This document shows, piece after piece, positions 1 through 5,103 of a stretch of 5,103 nt of DNA (its first letter is position 1; every line of letters begins with the position of its first letter). The position numbers were made by a program, and so were the translations under genes. The notes under the pieces are model-generated. The model was given only the letters and a program-made list of their open reading frames with translations. It was not told the origin of the DNA and made no database searches. Location of the stretch: NCBI GenBank assembly GCA_025351675.1, contig JANXVK010000286.1, forward strand, positions 1 to 5,103, read 5' to 3'. Source of the stretch: Rhizobacter sp. (GTDB taxonomy: Bacteria > Pseudomonadota > Gammaproteobacteria > Burkholderiales > Burkholderiaceae_C).

Positions 1-189
1 ACCGTGGTCGGGGGTGACGAGAGCGAGGAGTTCCTGCGCCAGGCCGACCTGATCGCGACCGCGTGGGGCCCGCGCACCGTGATCGCCGCCGAGCGGGTTG
101 CGCATCGCAACCACATGAGCGTGCTGCAGGAGATCGCCGACCCGGCCTCGCGCACGCACCGGCTGGCGTTGCAGCTGCTGGGGCTCTGA
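1..189 (+). CDS. Alpha/beta-hydrolase (esterase-like), C-terminal fragment
   Basis: Only the last 62 residues are in the window; the frame is open at base 1 and ends with TGA at 187-189. The fragment starts with VVGGDESEEFLRQADLIATA and ends with LALQLLGL. This matches my knowledge of the C-terminus of the alpha/beta-hydrolase fold, in the esterase/kynurenine-formamidase-like group. There, a G-x-(D/E)-(S/E)-x-E-F-x-x-Q segment carries the acidic triad member and a late His completes the triad. Here the candidates are the Asp in GGDES and the His in RNHMS. The nucleophile-elbow serine lies upstream, outside the window, so activity and substrate cannot be judged. A cytoplasmic hydrolase acting on small esters or amides is the likely role. 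The gene is convergent with nadE, 62 bp away. The family call is fairly secure; a specific function such as arylformamidase is only one possibility. Confidence 0.7.
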   Translation, partial: TVVGGDESEEFLRQADLIATAWGPRTVIAAERVAHRNHMSVLQEIADPASRTHRLALQLLGL

Positions 190-251
190 TCGACTTCGCC
201 AGCGGCAAGATGGGCATGCTCGACGGCGTGCCGCTCTGAGCAGCCTCCGTG

Positions 252-1952
252 TCAGACGAACTTCGCCGCGATCGGCATCTGCCGGCCGACGCCGAACGCG
301 CGCGAACGCACGCGAATGATCGGCGGTGCCTGACGCCGCTTGTACTCGTTGCGCGCGATCATGCCGCGGATGCGCTGCACCAGCGCCTCGCCCTCGGTCG
401 TGGCGCGCAGCCGCTCGACGAACGCGAGCGCAGCCTCGTACTCCCAGCGCGCGAGGCGCTGGCCTTCGATCAGCACTTTCAGGATCTCGTCGAGCACCGG
501 GTAGGGCGGCAGGCTGTCGGTGTCGCGCTGGTCGGGGGCGAGCTCGGCCGAGGGTTCCTTGTCGATGATCGCCTGCGGGATCAGCTCGCGGCCGGCGGCC
601 TCGTTGACGTGACGCGACAGTGCGAACACCTCCGTCTTGTACAGGTCGCCGATCAGCCCGAGGCCGCCGTTGGTGTCGCCGTACAGCGTGCAGTAGCCGA
701 CTGAAAGCTCCGACTTGTTGCCGGTCGTCAACAGCAGGTGACCGAATGCGTTCGAGTATTCCATCAGCGTGGTGCCGCGGATTCGTGCCTGCAGGTTCTC
801 GAGCGGCAGGCCGGTGAGCGGCTGACCGAAGCTGGCCTCGAACTGCTGTGTGTACTTCTCTACGATCGCGGCGATCGGGTGCGTCGCGAGCGGGATGCCG
901 AGGTTGCGGCACAAGGTGACCGAATCGTCGACCGACCCGGCCGACGAGTACACCGAGGGCATCGTGATGCCGACGACGTTCTCCGCGCCGAGCGCCTCGA
1001 CGGCGAGTGCCAAAGTCAATGCGCTGTCGATACCGCCCGACGAGCCGACCACCGCCTGACGAAAGCCGCAGCGCCGCGCGTAGTCGCGCAACCCGAGCAC
1101 GATCTGCGCTTGGTAGAACGCCATTGTCGACAAGCCTTTCGACTCGACCGGCGGCAGCGCCGCGCCATCGTGCGCGAGGAAGCGGCCGTTGTCGAAACGC
1201 AAGGTCGTCACATCCTCGCTGAAGCGCTTCGCCTCGAACGCGACGCCGCGCTCGGGCTCGACCGCGAACGAGGCGCCGTCGAACACGATCTGGTCCTGCC
1301 CGCCGATCTGGTTCACGTACAGCAGCGGCAACCGGTGGCGCGCGCTCGCGTCGCCGAACACCTGGTGGCGCTGCTCGCGCTTGCCGATCTCGGACGGGCT
1401 CGCGTTGATCGAGACGACGAGGTCGGGCGCGGCATCGGCCAGGCGCATGAACGGGTTCACCGCGTAATCTTCACCGCCGTCATTCCAGCCGTCTTCGCAG
1501 ATCAGCAGGCCGACCTGGTTGTCGCCGATGCGCAGCACGCGCGCCACGTCGGGGCCGGGCTCGAAGTGGCGGCGCTCGTTGAACACGTTGTAGGTCGGCA
1601 GCAGTTGCTTCGCGTAGCGCAGCACGATCTCGCCGGCGCGGATCACGACCAGCGCGTTCTGCAGCTTCTTGCCGATGCCGTCGCGCGGCAACGGCGCGCC
1701 GACGACCCAGTGCAGGTCGGGCCACTGGCGCGAAGCCTGCTGCAGCGTCGTCAATCCTTCGGCGACGCGGGCCATGAACTCCGGCTCGTCGAGCAGGTCG
1801 CCGGGGTAGTAGCCGGTCAGCGAGAGCTCGGTGAAGACGACGAGGTCGGCGCCCTCGCTGGCCGCACGTTGCGCAGTCTCGATCATCCTGCGTGCGTTGC
1901 CCTCGATGTCGCCGACGGTGGGGTTCAGCTGGGCGACGGTGATCGTCAACAT
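252..1952 (-). CDS. nadE: Glutamine-dependent NAD+ synthetase
   Basis: Complete gene of 566 aa. It catalyses the last step of NAD synthesis: ATP-dependent amidation of deamido-NAD (NaAD) using ammonia released from glutamine, in the cytoplasm. Residues 1 to about 265 form the nitrilase-type glutaminase domain, with triad candidates Glu42 (FTELSLTGY), Lys115 (RYAKQLLP) and Cys152 (LICEDGW). Residues from about 275 form the synthetase domain, with an ATP-pyrophosphatase P-loop SGGIDS at 305-310, the TTGNKSE segment at 409-415 and the family-typical tail around residues 536-566 (NEYKRRQAPP, then RAFGVGRQMP). The frame is open 42 codons further upstream. I chose the ATG at 1950-1952 because MLTITVAQLNPTVGD is the normal family N-terminus and a GAGGA ribosome site lies 10 nt before it; the upstream extension is low-complexity Arg/Ser/Pro. 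No key residue is missing. It is convergent with the hydrolase and divergent from the RNB gene, so it is probably transcribed alone. Confidence 0.97.
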   Translation of the reverse strand: MLTITVAQLNPTVGDIEGNARRMIETAQRAASEGADLVVFTELSLTGYYPGDLLDEPEFMARVAEGLTTLQQASRQWPDLHWVVGAPLPRDGIGKKLQNALVVIRAGEIVLRYAKQLLPTYNVFNERRHFEPGPDVARVLRIGDNQVGLLICEDGWNDGGEDYAVNPFMRLADAAPDLVVSINASPSEIGKREQRHQVFGDASARHRLPLLYVNQIGGQDQIVFDGASFAVEPERGVAFEAKRFSEDVTTLRFDNGRFLAHDGAALPPVESKGLSTMAFYQAQIVLGLRDYARRCGFRQAVVGSSGGIDSALTLALAVEALGAENVVGITMPSVYSSAGSVDDSVTLCRNLGIPLATHPIAAIVEKYTQQFEASFGQPLTGLPLENLQARIRGTTLMEYSNAFGHLLLTTGNKSELSVGYCTLYGDTNGGLGLIGDLYKTEVFALSRHVNEAAGRELIPQAIIDKEPSAELAPDQRDTDSLPPYPVLDEILKVLIEGQRLARWEYEAALAFVERLRATTEGEALVQRIRGMIARNEYKRRQAPPIIRVRSRAFGVGRQMPIAAKFV

Positions 1953-1962
1953 GGTGGAATCG

Positions 1963-1967
1963 TCCTC
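1963..1967 (-). promoter_or_regulatory. Ribosome binding site of nadE
   Basis: The minus strand reads GAGGA, followed by 10 nt and the ATG at 1952-1950. This is a good Shine-Dalgarno match with slightly long spacing. It supports the internal ATG over the longer open frame starting at 2078. Confidence 0.6.
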
Positions 1968-2101
1968 GGGATCGGGTTTCGAGCTGGCCGTGGATGGTCG
2001 CAGAAGTCGTCCGGCCGGTCGATGACGAAGCGGCGCGCACGAAGATCGCGCGCTGTCACACAATCCGCGCTCCAGCACCTTCGCGCCGAAGCGCCTTGCC
2101 G

Positions 2102-3571
2102 ATGGACCATCACGAACTCCTGACGATCGCCCGCGAGGCCATGCGCCAGCGCGGCCTGCAACCCGATTTCTCCGCGGCCGCGCAGCAGGAGGCCGTGGCG
2201 ACGACCGAGCCGAGCGCGTCGATCGGTGCGAACCTGCGCGATCTCCGCGACCTGCTCTGGTGCTCGATCGACAACGACGATTCGCGTGACCTCGACCAGC
2301 TCACCGTCGCGCTGCCCGCAGCGGGTGGCGTGCAGCGCATCCTCGTCGCGATCGCCGACGTCGATGCGCTGGTTCGCCCCGGCAGCGCGATCGACGACCA
2401 TGCGCGCGCGAACACGACGTCGGTGTACACGGCCGCCGGCGTGTTCCCGATGCTGCCGCTGCGGCTGTCGACCGACCTGAGTTCGCTCAACGAGAACGAG
2501 GACCGGCTGGCTGTTGTGATCGAGATCGCGATCGGCGCGCAGGCCGCGCCGATCGAGATGCCGGCGCGTTCGCAGGTCTACCGCGCGCTGGTGCGCAACA
2601 AGGCGCAGCTGACCTACGACGGCGTCGCCGGCTGGCTCGACGGCAAGGCGCCGATGCCGCAGAAGGTCGCCACGCTGGCGGGGCTTGAAGAGCAACTCCG
2701 CACGCAGGACCGTGCTGGTCAGGCGTTGAAGGAATTGCGCCGCCAGCACGGCGCGCTGAGCCTGTCGACGCCGGAGGCGCGCCCGGTGTTCGGCAGCGAC
2801 GGCGTGCTCACCGATCTGCGCACCGAAGACGGCAACCGCGCGAAGGAGCTGATCGCCGGCTTCATGATCGCGGCCAATGGCGTGACCGCACGCTTTCTCG
2901 ACAGCAAGAACTTTCCGTCGCTGCGCCGCTTTCTGCGCGAGCCGGCGCGCTGGCAGAAGATCGCCGAGATTGCCGCGGCGCTCGGCGAAAAGCTGCCGAC
3001 CGAACCGAGCCCGCTCGCGCTCGATGCGTTCCTCACGAAGCGCCGACTTGCCGAGCCCGAGAAGTTCGCCGAGCTCTCGCTGACGATCGTCAAGCTGCTC
3101 GGCTCGGGCGAGTACATGCTGTCGCGGCCCGGCCATGCGGCGCCGGGCCACTTCGGCCTCGCGGTCAACGACTACACCCACTCGACCGCGCCGAACCGCC
3201 GCTACCCCGACCTGATCACGCAGCGCCTGCTGAAGGCCGCGCTGCTCGGCGCCGCGCCACCGCTCGGCGATGACGAGCTGATGCAGCTCGCGCAGCACTG
3301 CACCGAGCAGGAAGACAACGCCAACAAGGTCGAGCGCCAGGTGCGCAAGTCGGCGGTCGCATTGCTGCTGGGGTCGCGTGTCGGGCAGACGTTCAACGCG
3401 TTCGTCACCGGCGTGTCGAGCAAGGGCACTTGGGTGCGCATTTCGGCGCCGGTGGCCGAAGGGCGTGTGGTGCGGGGCTTCGAGGGGCTGGACGTGGGCG
3501 ACAAGCCGCGCGTCACGCTGGTCGGCGTCGATGCGCAGCGCGGCTTCATCGACTTTGAGCGCGCAAGCTGA
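2102..3571 (+). CDS. RNB-domain ribonuclease (compact RNase II/R family)
   Basis: Complete 489-aa protein of the RNase II/R superfamily, which degrades RNA processively 3' to 5' with metal-bound aspartates. Residues 1-50 form a short helical N-terminus in place of the cold-shock RNA-binding domains of E. coli RNase II and RNase R. The RNB core spans about 53-385. SIDNDDSRDLDQ (56-66) supplies Asp57, Asp63 and Asp65, matching Asp201, Asp207 and Asp209 of E. coli RNase II. The position of Asp210 is Gln66. Tyr109 (TSVYTAAG) matches Tyr253, and FPMLPLRLSTDLSSLNENEDR (115-135) is the usual following block. NRRYPDLITQRLL (365-377) supplies Arg366, matching Arg500, and Glu411 (KVERQVRK) probably matches Glu542. 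Residues from about 424 look like a degenerate S1 domain (GVSSKGTWVRI). The ATG at 2102 is preferred because upstream codons to 1994 look non-coding, but no clear Shine-Dalgarno precedes either start. The 149-bp gap to nadE (1953-2101) must hold both promoters; I see no convincing -35/-10 pair there. RNA substrate and end product are unknown. Confidence 0.88.
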   Translation: MDHHELLTIAREAMRQRGLQPDFSAAAQQEAVATTEPSASIGANLRDLRDLLWCSIDNDDSRDLDQLTVALPAAGGVQRILVAIADVDALVRPGSAIDDHARANTTSVYTAAGVFPMLPLRLSTDLSSLNENEDRLAVVIEIAIGAQAAPIEMPARSQVYRALVRNKAQLTYDGVAGWLDGKAPMPQKVATLAGLEEQLRTQDRAGQALKELRRQHGALSLSTPEARPVFGSDGVLTDLRTEDGNRAKELIAGFMIAANGVTARFLDSKNFPSLRRFLREPARWQKIAEIAAALGEKLPTEPSPLALDAFLTKRRLAEPEKFAELSLTIVKLLGSGEYMLSRPGHAAPGHFGLAVNDYTHSTAPNRRYPDLITQRLLKAALLGAAPPLGDDELMQLAQHCTEQEDNANKVERQVRKSAVALLLGSRVGQTFNAFVTGVSSKGTWVRISAPVAEGRVVRGFEGLDVGDKPRVTLVGVDAQRGFIDFERAS

Positions 3572-3687
3572 CATAACGGCCAACGCGGATCCGCCGATTC
3601 CCGATGCGGCGGCGCCGCGGCCGCGCGGCATGAGCTCTGCCGGTGCCGATGGGCAACATCGAGGCCTGCCGCGCACTCGCCACCGTG

Positions 3688-3710
3688 GTCGCAGTCTGGC
3701 TGACTGCGGC
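3688..3710 (+). repeat. Hairpin downstream of the RNB gene, possible terminator
   Basis: CGCAGTC (3690-3696) and GACTGCG (3702-3708) form a perfect 7-bp stem around the loop TGGCT. A G-T pair and a G-C pair extend it to 9 bp. It starts 116 nt after the RNB stop. No T-run follows on either strand; only the T/C-rich GTTCCTGTTCC occurs about 10 nt later on the plus strand. An intrinsic terminator role is therefore only a possibility. Confidence 0.3.
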
Positions 3711-3785
3711 GCCGCGCCGTTCCTGTTCCATGCCGACCGGACGCATCCGATCGGCGACGCGCATCGCGACTGAGCGCGCGAAACG

Positions 3786-3821
3786 TTACTCGACCGTCAC
3801 GCTCTTCGCGAGATTGCGCGG
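3786..3821 (-). repeat. Detached second copy of the glmS 3' tail
   Basis: Read on the minus strand, these 36 bases encode [11 protein letters not shown] followed by TAA. That is identical in peptide and stop position to the last 11 codons of glmS at 3943-3978 (which ends in TGA). The two copies differ at 10 of 33 coding bases in 7 codons, and every change is synonymous (for example AGA/CGC, CTT/CTC, GCA/GCG, TCG/AGC, GAA/GAG). Upstream of the proline codon the similarity ends: the frame reads AGRSHE, where GlmS has GTDVDK. This is thus a short tail fragment, not a decayed gene duplicate. The peptide includes the equivalent of the catalytic Lys of the GlmS isomerase site. An isolated 3' tail of this kind is what a gene-end-targeting integration event leaves behind. 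That origin is inference; the repeat itself is directly visible. Confidence 0.85.
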
Positions 3822-3852
3822 CTCGTGACTGCGGCCGGCGCTGCGCGCCTTG

Positions 3853-3869
3853 ACTTGGTTTCGCCAAGT
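3853..3869. repeat. Small hairpin, 6-bp stem
   Basis: ACTTGG (3853-3858) and CCAAGT (3864-3869) pair perfectly around the loop TTTCG. The hairpin lies between the detached glmS tail and the inverted tail copy. There is no T-run beside it. It may simply be part of the structured interval. Confidence 0.35.
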
Positions 3870-3911
3870 TGGCCTGTGTCGCAAGCCGAGAAACCTTGCC
3901 CTCCTGCGGCG

Positions 3912-3929
3912 CGGGCGCGTTCGCGCCCG
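3912..3929 (-). terminator. Perfect 8-bp palindromic hairpin just after glmS, candidate terminator
   Basis: The 18 bases CGGGCGCG-TT-CGCGCCCG form a perfect palindrome beginning 13 nt beyond the glmS stop codon. In practice this is a 7-bp GC stem with a four-base loop. The position and strength suit a transcript end for glmS, but no U-tract follows on the minus strand (the next bases are GCGCCGCAGG). It is thus not a classical intrinsic terminator; an mRNA 3'-end stabiliser is equally possible. Confidence 0.4.
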
Positions 3930-3985
3930 AAGTCGATCCCCGTCATTCGACCGTGACCGACTTTGCAAGGTTTCTCGGCTTGTCC
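3915..3985 (-). other. Candidate attTn7-type target region at the glmS 3' end
   Basis: Tn7 is known to recognise the 3' coding end of glmS through TnsD and to insert about 25 bp beyond the stop codon in E. coli. Applying that spacing here puts the insertion point near 3918, inside the palindrome at 3912-3929. The conserved tail codons are present, but three of them (AGA, CTT, GCA) are unusual. No Tn7-type terminal repeats and no tns genes are visible, so this would be an empty target only. The assignment rests on position, not on a binding motif I can test. Confidence 0.3.
3930..3963 (-). repeat. Hairpin overlapping the glmS stop codon
   Basis: AAGTCG (3930-3935) pairs with CGACTT (3958-3963). 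Inside it GTCA (3942-3945) pairs with TGAC (3954-3957) around an eight-base loop, leaving a one-sided six-base bulge. The stem includes the glmS stop codon (3943-3945) and its last lysine and serine codons. It sits directly against the 3912-3929 hairpin and inside the 18-bp inverted repeat. It is shorter and less certain than its neighbours. Confidence 0.35.
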
Positions 3986-5103
3986 ACATCCGTCCCGCGC
4001 GCGCAGGCCGTGTGATAGGCGAGCAGCTGCAGCGGCACCACGTGCAGGATCGGCGACAGCGCGCCGTAGTGCTCCGGCATGCGGATCACATGCAGGCCTT
4101 CGCTCGACTCGATGCGCGTGTCGGCATCGGCGAACACGAACAGTTCGCCGCCGCGGGCGCGCACTTCCTGCAGGTTGCTCTTGAGCTTTTCGAGCAGCGC
4201 GTCGTTCGGCGCCACCGTGACGACCGGCATCTCGGCGGTGACGAGCGCGAGCGGGCCGTGCTTCAGCTCGCCGGCCGGGTAGGCCTCGGCGTGGATGTAG
4301 CTGATCTCCTTCAGCTTCAGCGCGCCTTCGAGCGCGATCGGATAGTGCAACCCGCGGCCGAGGAACAGCGCGTTCTCCTTGCGCGCGAACGCGTCGGCCC
4401 ATGCGACCACCTGCGGCTCGAGCGCGAGCACCGCCTGCACCGCCACCGGCAGATGCCGCAGCGCCTTCAGGTGCGCCGCTTCCTGTTCGTCGCTCAAATG
4501 GCCACGGGTCTGCGCGAGCGCCAGCGTCAGCAAAAACAGGCCGACGAGCTGGGTGCTGAACGCCTTCGTCGATGCGACGCCGATCTCGACACCTGCGCGT
4601 GTGATGTACGCGAATTCGCACTCGCGCACCATCGCGCTGGTCGACACGTTGCACACCGTCAGCGTGTGCTTCATGCCGAGCGCGCGCGCGTGCTTGAGCG
4701 CGGCCAGCGTGTCAGCGGTCTCGCCGCTCTGCGTGATCGTGACGACCAGCGTGCGCGGGTTCGGCACGCTGTCGCGATAGCGGTACTCGCTCGCGACCTC
4801 GACGCTGGTCGGGATCTTCGCGATGCTCTCCAACCAATACTTGGCAACCGAGCCGGCGTAGTAGCTCGTGCCGCAGGCCAGGATCAGCACCGAATCGACG
4901 TCCTTGAAGACCGCTTCGGCGCCCTCGCCGAACATGATCGGGTCGAAACCCACCACGCCTTCGAGCGTGTCGGTAATCGCCCGCGGCTGCTCGAAGATTT
5001 CCTTCTGCATGTAGTGCCGGTACGGGCCCAGCTCGATGGCGCCGGAATAGGCATTGACGGTATGCACCTTGCGCTCGACCGGCACGTCATTGCGGTCGAA
5101 AAT
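3943..5103 (-). CDS. glmS: Glutamine-fructose-6-phosphate aminotransferase (isomerizing), C-terminal part
   Basis: The last 386 residues are present; the gene enters from the right edge, and codons before the GTG at 5085 are already coding (IFDRND). E. coli GlmS has 609 residues, so the N-terminal glutaminase domain with its Cys nucleophile is missing only because of the window edge. GlmS converts fructose-6-phosphate and glutamine to glucosamine-6-phosphate, the first step towards UDP-GlcNAc for peptidoglycan and LPS. Fragment residues of about 60-200 form SIS domain 1 (ACGTSYYAG 76-84, TQSGETADT 124-132, [16 protein letters not shown] 171-186). Residues of about 230-370 form SIS domain 2 ([20 protein letters not shown] 248-267, [17 protein letters not shown] 271-287). 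Lys381 in the tail [11 protein letters not shown] corresponds to the catalytic Schiff-base lysine (Lys603 in E. coli numbering without the initiator Met). The C-terminus is intact. The last codons use AGA, CTT and GCA, unlike the GC-rich body of the gene, and the tail is repeated downstream. Confidence 0.97.
   Translation of the reverse strand: MFDRNDVPVERKVHTVNAYSGAIELGPYRHYMQKEIFEQPRAITDTLEGVVGFDPIMFGEGAEAVFKDVDSVLILACGTSYYAGSVAKYWLESIAKIPTSVEVASEYRYRDSVPNPRTLVVTITQSGETADTLAALKHARALGMKHTLTVCNVSTSAMVRECEFAYITRAGVEIGVASTKAFSTQLVGLFLLTLALAQTRGHLSDEQEAAHLKALRHLPVAVQAVLALEPQVVAWADAFARKENALFLGRGLHYPIALEGALKLKEISYIHAEAYPAGELKHGPLALVTAEMPVVTVAPNDALLEKLKSNLQEVRARGGELFVFADADTRIESSEGLHVIRMPEHYGALSPILHVVPLQLLAYHTACARGTDVDKPRNLAKSVTVE

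Larger units (their letters stand above)
3572..3942. other. 371-bp convergent intergenic region with no credible protein gene
   Basis: This lies between the stop of the RNB gene and the stop of glmS, which face each other. Open frames cross it on both strands, but they are Arg/Ala/Pro-rich, lack ribosome sites and resemble no family I know, so I call none. The left part (3572-3785) holds GC-rich palindromes (GCGGATCCGC near 3585-3594, GCGGCGCCGC at 3609-3618) and one fair hairpin (3688-3710). The right part (3786-3942) holds a second copy of the glmS 3' tail, an inverted copy of part of the tail, and two more hairpins. No tRNA, CRISPR or transposase remnant is visible. Confidence 0.7.
3882..3982. 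repeat. 101-bp unit bounded by an 18-bp perfect inverted repeat over the glmS 3' end
   Basis: The left arm at 3882-3899 reads CAAGCCGAGAAACCTTGC; the right arm at 3965-3982 is its exact reverse complement. The right arm is coding sequence, covering the glmS codons for KPRNL and parts of the flanking codons. The left arm lies in the intergenic region. The 65-bp spacer holds two further hairpins (3912-3929 and 3930-3963), so the region could fold into a three-way junction in the glmS mRNA or a cruciform in DNA. An 18-bp perfect match is far beyond chance at this distance. It may be an inverted partial duplication made by template switching, or the ends of a small palindromic element that carries the glmS tail. 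Confidence 0.8.

Noticed and set aside
201..235. Possible terminator hairpin between the hydrolase and nadE (AGCGGCA / TGCCGCT)
   Set aside because: The stem is 7 bp, but the loop is 21 nt and no T-run follows on either strand, so I do not call it a terminator.
190..239. Short in-frame peptide LIDFASGKMGMLDGVPL-stop after the hydrolase, possible remnant of a neighbouring gene
   Set aside because: It is only about 17 residues, matches nothing I can name, and the hydrolase already has a normal-looking C-terminus. Chance reading is the simplest view.
1950..2078. 42-codon N-terminal extension of NadE from an upstream start at 2078
   Set aside because: The extension is Arg/Ser/Pro-rich and unlike any NadE N-terminus, whereas MLTITVAQLNP at the downstream ATG is typical and has its own ribosome site.
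738..2123. 461-codon plus-strand open frame opposite nadE
   Set aside because: It is antisense to a clear NadE. The Arg/Ala/Val/Asp-rich composition, the lack of a ribosome site and no family resemblance mark it as a GC-rich shadow frame.
1946..3676. 576-codon minus-strand open frame opposite the RNB gene
   Set aside because: It mirrors the RNB coding frame in high-GC DNA, is Arg-rich and low in complexity, and has no recognisable domain.
3853..3869. Possible fourth, decayed copy of the tail sequence in the GGTTTCGCCAAGTTG stretch
   Set aside because: Only a few bases align with the GGTTTCTCGGCTTG arm and gaps are needed; it is not distinguishable from chance and the hairpin explanation is enough.
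3572..3942. Remnant transposase, CRISPR array or tRNA att site in the intergenic gap
   Set aside because: I found no regularly spaced direct repeats, no tRNA-like cloverleaf or CCA end, and no frame resembling a transposase or integrase.
3797..4654. 285-codon minus-strand frame overlapping glmS
   Set aside because: It is the shifted frame of glmS, which has convincing SIS domains and conserved motifs in its own frame.

Overview
The window is GC-rich throughout (about two-thirds G+C by eye), with strong G/C preference at third codon positions. The protein sequences (a two-domain glutamine-dependent NadE, GlmS, a compact RNB-domain nuclease) look like those of a beta-proteobacterium, probably Burkholderiales. 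That placement rests on overall resemblance and codon use, not on a marker gene. It reads as ordinary chromosomal housekeeping sequence with one odd intergenic region.

Layout: (1) 1-189, plus strand, the last 62 residues of an alpha/beta-hydrolase-type esterase. (2) 252-1952, minus strand, a complete nadE (566 aa) convergent with the hydrolase. (3) 1953-2101, a short divergent gap. (4) 2102-3571, plus strand, a 489-aa RNase II/R-superfamily protein with its own N-terminus, an RNB core and a probable S1-like C-terminus. (5) 3572-3942, a 371-bp gap between convergent genes with no credible protein gene but several repeats and hairpins. (6) 3943-5103, minus strand, the C-terminal 386 residues of glmS, running off the right edge.

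The genes do not form one pathway. NadE makes NAD from deamido-NAD, GlmS makes glucosamine-6-phosphate for cell-wall precursors, and the RNB protein is an RNA-decay enzyme. NadE and GlmS both use glutamine as nitrogen donor. Every neighbouring pair is convergent or divergent, so no operon is visible.

The most interesting signal lies downstream of glmS. The 3' tail of glmS, which encodes [15 protein letters not shown] including the catalytic lysine, occurs a second time 157 bp further along on the same strand (3786-3821). The peptide and stop position are identical, but 7 of 11 codons differ, all synonymously. Homology stops abruptly upstream of the proline codon. Between the two tails lies an exact 18-bp inverted copy of part of the functional tail (3882-3899 against 3965-3982), which encloses two smaller hairpins. 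The functional tail uses codons unusual for the gene (AGA, CTT, GCA), while the detached tail uses GC-rich ones. The simplest reading is that the present glmS 3' end was brought in by an element or recombination event targeting glmS, and that the original tail was displaced downstream. This is inference and needs genome-wide comparison.
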